Shown: one piece after another, positions 24,301 through 33,300 of the stretch
Numbering within the stretch: the stretch's first letter is position 1
Layout: each line of letters begins with the position of its first letter
From: Amphibalanus amphitrite
Taxonomy: Eukaryota > Arthropoda > Thecostraca > Balanomorpha > Balanidae
Length of the DNA: 64,000 bases
Reading direction: 5' to 3'
Assembly (NCBI RefSeq): GCF_019059575.1
Contig: NW_024882875.1
Location: forward strand, 1 to 64,000
Program-made: the position numbers and the translations under genes
Notes under the pieces: model-generated
The model's input: only the letters and a program-made list of their open reading frames with translations
What the model was told of the DNA's origin: nothing
Databases searched by the model: none

Positions 24301-27300
24301 TCAGAGGGCGGCGCTATGACTTCAGGGAGCTTCAAGAAGACTGCGAAGGGCGGCACTATGACCTCAGAGGGCGGCACTATGACCTCAGAGGGCGGCACTA
24401 TGACTTCAGAGGGCGGTCAAGAGGGCGGCACTTTGACTTCAGAGGGCGGCACTCAGGGGCGGATCCAGGAAAACTCCAAGGGGAGGGTCATGAATCGAAG
24501 TGGTGCCCCTACCTATACCCAAAATTAAAAACTCAACGGATTTCGTCCACTTCATTTTGGTGGTGCCCCCATGTTCAGTTTTTTTTTCTTTTTTATCTTT
24601 TATTTCTAGTCAGTATCTTAACTCTTAGCCACAACCACATTTACCAATTGTAAGCAAGTATATATGAATGTGCTATGTGTATATATGTTGTGGACGCTGA
24701 GTAGTGAGTACTTACCAGGAACGTTATCAGGTAAGCAAATCGTTGTCAGTCCGACGAACTTGACCCTGGCGTCTAAAGCGTCTGTCCTCGACACTTCAGG
24801 CTTGTCAGGGGCACCAAAGTCCTTCCAGGGACACCACAAACCTGCCAGGGGCACCTACGGCCTTGTAGGGGCGCCACAGGCCCGCCAGGGGCACCACAGG
24901 CCTGCCAGGAAGCAGGGGCACCACAGGTCTAGCAAGTATACACGACAGGCCTGTCAGGGGCACAACGGGCCTGTTGGGCCCATGAGCACCCCTAGGGGCA
25001 GGGGCACCACAGTCCTTCCAGGGGCACCGCAGGCCTGTGAGGGGCACCAGCGGCCTAGCAGGGGCACCAGTCAACACAGGCCTGCCAGGGGCACCACAGA
25101 CCTGCCAGAGGCACCAGAGGCCTGCCAGGAGCACCACCGACCTCGCAGGGGTAACTTGGGCCTGTCAGGGCCCAGGGGCACCACGGGCCTGTCGAGAGGC
25201 ACTTCAGGCTTTTCAGGGGCACCATAGTCCTCTCCGGACGCAGGGGTAGCAGGGGCACCAGAGGCCTGCTAGGGGCACTACAGGCCTAGCAAGGGCACCA
25301 CTGGTCTATCAGGGGCACCACGAGCCTGTCACAGCCAGGCATCTCAGGCTTGTCAGGGCCCAGGGGCACCACAGGTCTGTGAGGGGCACAAGCGACCTAG
25401 CAGGGGCACCAGTCAACACAGGTCTGCCAGGGGCGCCACAGACCTGCCAGGGGCACCACAGACCTGCCAGGGGCACCAGAGGTCTGCCAGGGGCACCACC
25501 GGCCTCGCAGGGGCACCTTGGGCCTGTCAGGGGCACCACGGGCCTGCCGAGGGGCACTTCAGACTTTTCAGGGGCAACAGTCCTCTCCGGGCGCAGGGGT
25601 ACCAGCGGCCTAGCAAGGGCACCAGAGGCCTGCCAGGGGCACCAGCGGCCTAGCAAGGGCACCAGAGGCCTGTCAGGGGCACCACAGGCCTAACAAGGGC
25701 ACCACGGGCCTGTCAGGGGCACCTCAGGCTTGTCAGGGCCCAGGGACACCACAGTCCTTCCAAGGGCACCGCAAGCCTGTCAGGGGCACCAGAGGCCTGC
25801 CAGGGGCACCACAGGCCTAGCAAGGGCACCACTGGCCTGTCAGGGGCACCTCAGGCTTGTCAGGGCCCAGGGGCACCACAGTCCTTCCAGGGGCATTACA
25901 AGCCTGTCAGGGGTACCAGAGGCCTAGCAAGGGCACCACAGGCCTGCCATGGACACCACAGGCCTGCCAGGGGCACCACCGGCCTTGCAGGGGCGCCTCA
26001 GGCCTGTCAGGGGCACCACGTGCCTGCCGGGGACACTTCAGGCTTGTCAGGGGCGTTACAGTCCTGTCAGGGCCCAGGGGCACCAGGCCCGTGGTGTCCC
26101 TGCTAGGCCTGTGGTGCCCCTGGCGGTCCTGTGGTGCCCCTGTCAGGACTGTGATACCCCTGATAGGCCGGTGGTGCCCCTGGCGGGTCTTTGGGCCCCC
26201 GGGCCTCAAGGGGGGGGCCATGACCCATGTGACCCCCCCCCCTTGGATCCGCCCCTGTCAGGCGCGGATCCAGGGGGGCCGCTGGGGGCCGATGCCCCTA
26301 GCCTATCGAAAAAATGCCGCCCTCCGCCGCCGAAGGCGGCGGAGGGCGGCTTTTTTCCATAGGCGTTCGAGTGCATTTTACGGAAACGAGCAAAGTTCAT
26401 TTCATAATAATCTCTGGTAACAACTCTCTGAATTGATATTAAACCCTCAGAGTATGTTACTTCTCTCCCTGAAGTCGGAGTGCCGCCCCCGTAAGACGAA
26501 GTACCGCCCTTGACAATCACATTGCCGCCCTTTGAAGTAGTAGTGCCTCCCTCGGAATTCGTGATGCCGCCCTTAAAAATGGTAGTGCCGCCCTCTGTAC
26601 TCGTAGTGCCGGCACGCACAGTGGAAGGGTTGCGAGTACTATGCCCAGTGGAAGGGGTGGGGGAGTTAATGTCGCCCCCAACCTAACTTAACCTAACCTA
26701 GTCTAACCAAACTTAACCCAAAGTGGAAGCTAAAAAGACGAAATTTGGAGGGTAGGTTGTGGCCCTGGGGAGCTCTGTTGTGTGTGAATTTCATGACCCT
26801 AGGTCATATTGACCTATGGTCAATATCTTCAAGGTCAAATGAGGTCAAATCTGCCGTATGAGCGACTTGTTTGCGTTTACACGCCGATAACTCAAAAAGT
26901 TATCGGCCGATTTTCCTTTTTCTTTCACTCTACGAAAGAAAATACATTTCCTAATATGAATGGTGAATTTCTAGTTAATCTAACAATAAACATGACAGCT
27001 AGAAGCCTGCTAAGAGTAAGATGTCAACGGATGAGGGGGGATCGGCCGAAGCGGAAAACGCGGCAATCACAATTTTGTGTTCGCACGCTCATAATTCAAA
27101 TGCTTACTGGCCGATTTCAAAAATTCTTTGACCATAAGATTGTATGTACATTTCTTAGTCTTCTAAAAAAAATTGACGCGAATCGAATATAATCAGCGGT
27201 AAGGGGCGCGATGTAAAGACGGAACCATCCCGCCCCGGCACAGTCTACAATTCAGGCGGAGCGAAACGGCCGGCGCCGGCTGCCGCGTTGACTTTTCACC

Positions 27301-30300
27301 GCTTTTCTAGAAAAGTTGCGACCCGATTTTTTTATTTCTTACACGATACGACCCACAATTCAATTATGGACCGGTAGCCAAAATTTCACATCAATGTCAT
27401 GTTTGCGGCTTGAGTTATTGGCGAAAAACAGGAGGGGTGGGCGAAATTCGCCCCCGTTCCATTGCGCGTGTTAAAAACATTTTGATTTCACCAGAGGGCA
27501 CATATAGTTTCGATAATTAACACGAATCAATTACACTGCAGGGATCTTTTGTTGAAATTTCACAAAAGTGTGAGCTGTGGAGACGATTGGAAGCAGTCGA
27601 AACTCATTAGGAGCTGGGACTAGGAGTTGGGATCCATTGGAACCAATAACTCCAAATAATGCAATAAAGTCACGCACCACCCAGTCGAAATTGTCACCCG
27701 TCGTTGATCTGGCGCCCCACGGTATGACGGCCATCATGCTCAGTTTGCAATTCCATTCCGGACTGCAAAGGTCAGCAGGACACCGCCACAGCACGTCCTG
27801 CCGAGCCGGGGCAATATCGCGGACCTCTGAGACCCGACTGGGTCCCGACAGCGGCACCTCAGGAACGGGTCGGACTCCAGACGGACCGTCAACACTGGGG
27901 TGCGTGGAGAACGGTCAGGTCAGGTCAGCTATAGCAGTCAGCATGCCTTACACGGATGCGTGCTGACTGCTACCCACGGAGTGGGCGAGGAAGACGGCTG
28001 TCTGGGCAGACCTATCCATGGAGTTGGTGAGGCAGACGGCCTGCAGATATATGTACACTTACACACGGAGTGGGCGAGGCGGCCGGCCGTGTAGGACAGA
28101 CTTACCCACGGAGTAGGCGAAGTCAGATCATACACGTACCCACGGAGTAGGCGAGGCAGACGGCCGTCTGGGAGAGGGCGTAGACGGCGCCGTAGCCGTC
28201 CAGCAGGCCGTGCCGCTCCACCAGCCGCGCCAGCAGCGGCATCAGAGACGCGTCCACGATGCCGATGCCGAGCCCGATGCAGAAGTGCGGCAGGATCAGG
28301 TGCACCATCCGGGTCGACTGCGGCAGCTGCGGCCGACAAGGACGTCGGTTCGATACCGAGTCGTCACTTGTTTGGCATGTGTTGGAAGAACAGAAACACA
28401 AAGTCGCCTGGTGAACCATCCCTGTTTGTGATCCTGCCTCAAGAGCCTTTTCTGTCCCCAATAAATGCTCCTTTACAAAGAGTTAGCCGTTACGGTAGAT
28501 CAAACGCTAGCTTTGTGCGGTTACTCTCGATAACTTACGTACACAAACATACCTCAATAAAGATTTACGATGGGCTTTGCCTCAGAAGTCAAGATTTCAT
28601 TATCCAAAAAGCAAGCCAATTTGCTTCAAGTCATTCTGTTATCTATTTTTAGAATAACAGCCTAAATTACTCATGGGTAAACAAGCGCATTGCAAAGCGC
28701 ACTCGAATACGACTTGATGATGACGATTGACGGTCGATACCTTTGTCCTTTCAATTCCTCTGAGCCAAAACGTGACACAAAATGTTCCTAAACGGACATG
28801 CAGCGCTGATACAGGCAAATCGGCGCTTATCCGCCGGCGCCGCTGAATCAGCAGCTGCAGCCGTCGAGCTGCGCCGGCTCCCTCCGCACACCCCGCTCAC
28901 GACTTCTCACAGGTGGTACATCGTTTTCCACTCGCATCTCGCTGACAGGCGGTCACGAGTCGGCTGACGGGACGTCACGATTCGACTACCCCCGGTGACG
29001 TTTGTCGGTGAAATGTGACGAGACCGATTCGGTGTGTCGCCGGCCTGTTTGTGACGCCGCACCATCATGTTCCGACGGACAAAAAAGGACAATCGTATGC
29101 GAGAGACGGGCCTCGCAAACTGAAAATATTTAAGAGTAAATTTACGCTACACTATGCAGCCTTGACCCAGCTGAGCCAGAGAACCAGTTTATCTCACATG
29201 CGCATGCACAATGTACATCGCAATAGGCTCTAAAAGAAGATGCTTGTGCACATTTTACCTACTACAGGCCACGTGCATTATCTTACTTTTAGGTCACCTG
29301 AGTTCTGGCTTGTAGCCGGAGATGCATGTCTGCCATTAGAACTTGGTTATCACCTAAACCGGCTGCTATTATCTGGAGACACTCTGCCACCACCCAGACA
29401 ATATTTATGACTCCTATAGGAAATATTTCATCGCAATCCACACATAGCTACCTAACTACTCACGTCCTCGACGGCATGACAGTCACAGAATCATTCTCGT
29501 ATGTCAACGACCTCAGACCACGCTGATGTCCAAGCTCCAAACCGGTTCAAACCTCCCTTTCGCCGCCTCTACACGCTCTTATCACCGTTACACATGAACA
29601 ATGAACATCGTTTGCCTCGCAAGTTTCGCTTGGTCTTACCAGCATGGCGGCGGTGCCGACCGTCATCATGGCGGCGGCGGCCGTCCGCCAGCGGCCCAGG
29701 CGCAGCGCGATCACGCCGAAGCCGTGGGTGCCGATCAGGTAGCCCAGGCTGTCGGGGATGAACACCGAGCCGAGCTGCCACTTCTGCCGGCGGTCAGAAC
29801 AACAGTGGTATTGTGAGGGCGCCACGCTGGGTGAGAGCAAGGCCAGGATTGGTCTATGACCACGAGGAAACAAGATACTGAAGTTCGGAGTCTGAACCTC
29901 ACCGACCCCCGAGTGTGCCGCTGTGCAGGTTGGAAGGGAAGGGGTGCCGAGGAGCTACCTCTGCCCACCTGCGGGTGTATGGTGCGCATCAGCCAGGCCG
30001 GCAGCGTGGGCTCCAGGATGGCCATCACGGAGGTGGAGATGCCCACGGCGGCGGTGACGATGCAGACGCGCCGGTCCAGCAGCAGCCTCCACCAGGCCGG
30101 CGACGAGCCCTCCTGCTCGCCCTCCTCCTCCTCGGGCAGCTCGGTGACCGGCAGCGGGCGCAGCTGGCGGTACTGGATCACTGGATAAGGGCCACGGTCT
30201 CAGATACTGTTCCGTATGTATTGTCCTGAGACACGTGTCAGAACTGTAAGATACTGCAACACTGGCAATAGACAGGGGGCACGGAAACGTTCGACAAGAA

Positions 30301-33300
30301 ATGTCTTGTGAGGAAAATAGAGATAGTGCATGTTTCGCATCCTACAACAGGTAACACAAACTCAGCAATTCTCCACCATTCAACAGCCACACGGCTCACC
30401 TAGCAATCCGATGAGTACGAGCGTCAGGAGCCAGAAGGGCGGCGCCTTGCCCATCAGGTCGTAGCTGAGCCCTCCGAACGGGTAGCCGATGAGCACGCCG
30501 ACAGCCATGGCGCCCAGCACGCGGCCCATCACCCGCGACCGCTCGCGCTCGTTCGGGTACAGGTCGGCCACGGCCGAGAGGCCTATCGGCAGGGTGGGGG
30601 TGGGAGCCGGCGACCGGGGGGAGGGCAGATCGCTCATTCTGATTTGTGTCGGCCAGTCGTTCGGGACAATTTGAAAGTGGCGGTCGTGGAGCGCTATGGT
30701 AGTTCGAGTCCAATGTCAGGAACACTGAGATATATTTGTGTAGAGGCATGGATCGTTGGTTTTCGGGAGCATTTGCGGCGCGAGTTATAGCCAGCAGTAG
30801 TCGTGTCCCTCAGAGGTCCCGACCACGGCTGTCAGTGCCTCCAAAGAAGCCATGACACATATCGCAGTAAAGAACAGTTGGTTCCGAAACGAATGCCAAC
30901 TGCAAAACGAATGACACAAATCGGTTTTCTGGGGAGCATTGGCTGCTTTGGTGATGGCGAACTTTGGTACAGCACAGTTCTGAGTTGGATATCAATAGCG
31001 AAAGATCAATTTAACCAGTTGTGTAATTGCTTAGGATCGCTCAGATCGTGGATCGAGAATATAGAACATGAATAGTCTGTAGGCACAAGTTTTTACGTTT
31101 ATGCTCCTTTTTCAATTAATAGGTGAGCGACATGGCGCCTACATGGCACCTTCTTTATGCATTCTACCAAACCGTCGCGTTGATTGGATTGTAACTGGCA
31201 TTCCTTTACGGTGATATTTAATCAAAGACCCACCGGCTGACGGAAAAAGCTTTACCTACGTTTCGTTATCCATTTGACATTGACCGCTCTGGTAATTGTT
31301 TCATCAACAGTGCATCATTACTCACCAAAGAAGCAAAAAAAAAGCACGATACTTATTACGTGTTTACAATTCCTCGCTGTTGTCCGTCCGGGAATAGCAG
31401 CAATTAGTGCCGGCGAGCGGTCCCGCCGCTGGCCGCAGTGCTGTATGTATGAGCAGGAGCTCAGCCATTGATCGTCAGTCACTGACCTGACACGGCGATG
31501 CAGGAGGATCCCACGCCCTGAATAGCGCGCGCCAGAAACAGGGCCGAAACGCCCGAGGCCACGGCGAACACTGAAATCGGAACACGCCTCTGTAGACCAA
31601 ATGCCTCATACACATTTCACAGCAGCTAATGCATATCCTACTTGAAGATAAGGTCAAAGGAGGTTCAGTGGTAACGTGTTAATTAGTATGAACAATGACT
31701 AATGAGCATGCATAGCGCTATAAAGTCTACCTTTAGCTTATTCGCACATACCCACATATCTACTAAAAGTGAGTACGATTTATTTATTTGTTTGGCCTGC
31801 CTTTGAAGCCCTTTGACCGCCAGTCCTGCTTTTGGAGCACAGGAGCAGCCGCGCCTTCGAATGTTATCGATTGGCTCGTCACGGCTGTCAGAGAGCTCGC
31901 CGCGAATTTCAGAGGCATTCGGGCGGCCCTTTGAAGGTCGGCCGGCCGTCCTGCGCACCGTCTTCTGCCCGGGACCGGTGCGTGCGTCGGCACTAATCCC
32001 CCGCTCCACAGCGGCCCAGATGACTGGAAAGCTGCGTAAAATGACTCTCATTCATCTGGGCGGCATAACACTCGTAGAACCCTTACCAACAAAGCTGAGG
32101 CTATTCGCCCTTCGGTCGCTCACATATTTCGCTTTTTACCAAAACAAAGCAGCTGAAATTCTTTTGATATGACGAAGGCAGGCATTGTTTGGAACAGTTG
32201 AAGCGATCTGTTGTTGGATTATGCTGACTATTGTTCATATCTGGTGAGGAATGTAGCTATGAGAACAATGAAAATGCCCTGGCCTTAGGGAAAACGCTTA
32301 TGACATTTCTAAATAGGAAATAAAATATGAGTCACAGCTCTAAGAGTTAAATATCTTTACATTAATTAGCTAAACTTGCCAGCTACATAATTAAGCTTTG
32401 CCTAGCGTCTTTCTACGAATTATAATTTATTTTATCAAGTATAGCGAAAAACTGTACAAGAAATCGTCAAATGCATAGCTGCGTCATCCCGCTGCGTCGG
32501 TGATACTTACAGAAGGCCGAGAGCGCCAGCACGGCCACTCCGAACACCAGCGGCAGACGAAAGCCGACCCGGGCCACGGCGGCGCCCACCACGCCGTTGG
32601 CCAGCAGCTGCACGAACGCCTTGGAGGAGAGCAGCACGCCGATGCGGCCGTCCTGCCGGCGCGCCAGCTCCCCGGCCAGCTCCCCGTTCCCGTCCGGAGC
32701 GGTCGGGGTGACCGGCGGCAGCCCCGGGTCCGGCCCGGCCGGGGCAGCGAGCGCGGTCGGGGGACGAGCCGGGACGGTGAGCGCCGCGGTCGCTACCGAG
32801 GCGTTCGGCTCGGAGAGCGCGTCCCGGTCCGGCGGGAAGTAGCCGGGCAGCACGGAGGTGCGGCTGCGCAGCATGGTGCGCCCGTCGCCGCTGCTGGACA
32901 GGTTGCTGAAGAGGTGGGTGAAGAGGAGCGTCTGCGCCGTGTGCGCCGCGTCGGCGCTGTCGGCGACGCTCGGAGGCGCGCCGCTCAGCTCCGACAGGAA
33001 CGCCGGCATCATCGGCACTGCGGGTACAGTCGGAGAGGTGAGGGATTGCGGGCACCATCGTAAGGGGATGCAGTGAGAGACAGTGAGGGACTGCGGTCAC
33101 GGTTAGAGGGATAGAGGGGACGTGAGGGACGGACAGCGGGAACACGAGGAAAATGCGGGATGACACGATGAGGGAATGGTTAATGGAACAAAAACTTCGC
33201 ACCATGATAAAGTGATGCAATGGGCAGGGGAAAAAACTTTCATGTAAAAAGAGACGCTTCATATACACGAAGTAAAACAAAACAGAAATGAAAAACAAAC

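Noticed and set aside
24664..26420. Several 100-187-codon open frames on both strands
   Set aside because: Translation of a 21-bp minisatellite, which stays open in several frames because 21 is a multiple of three.
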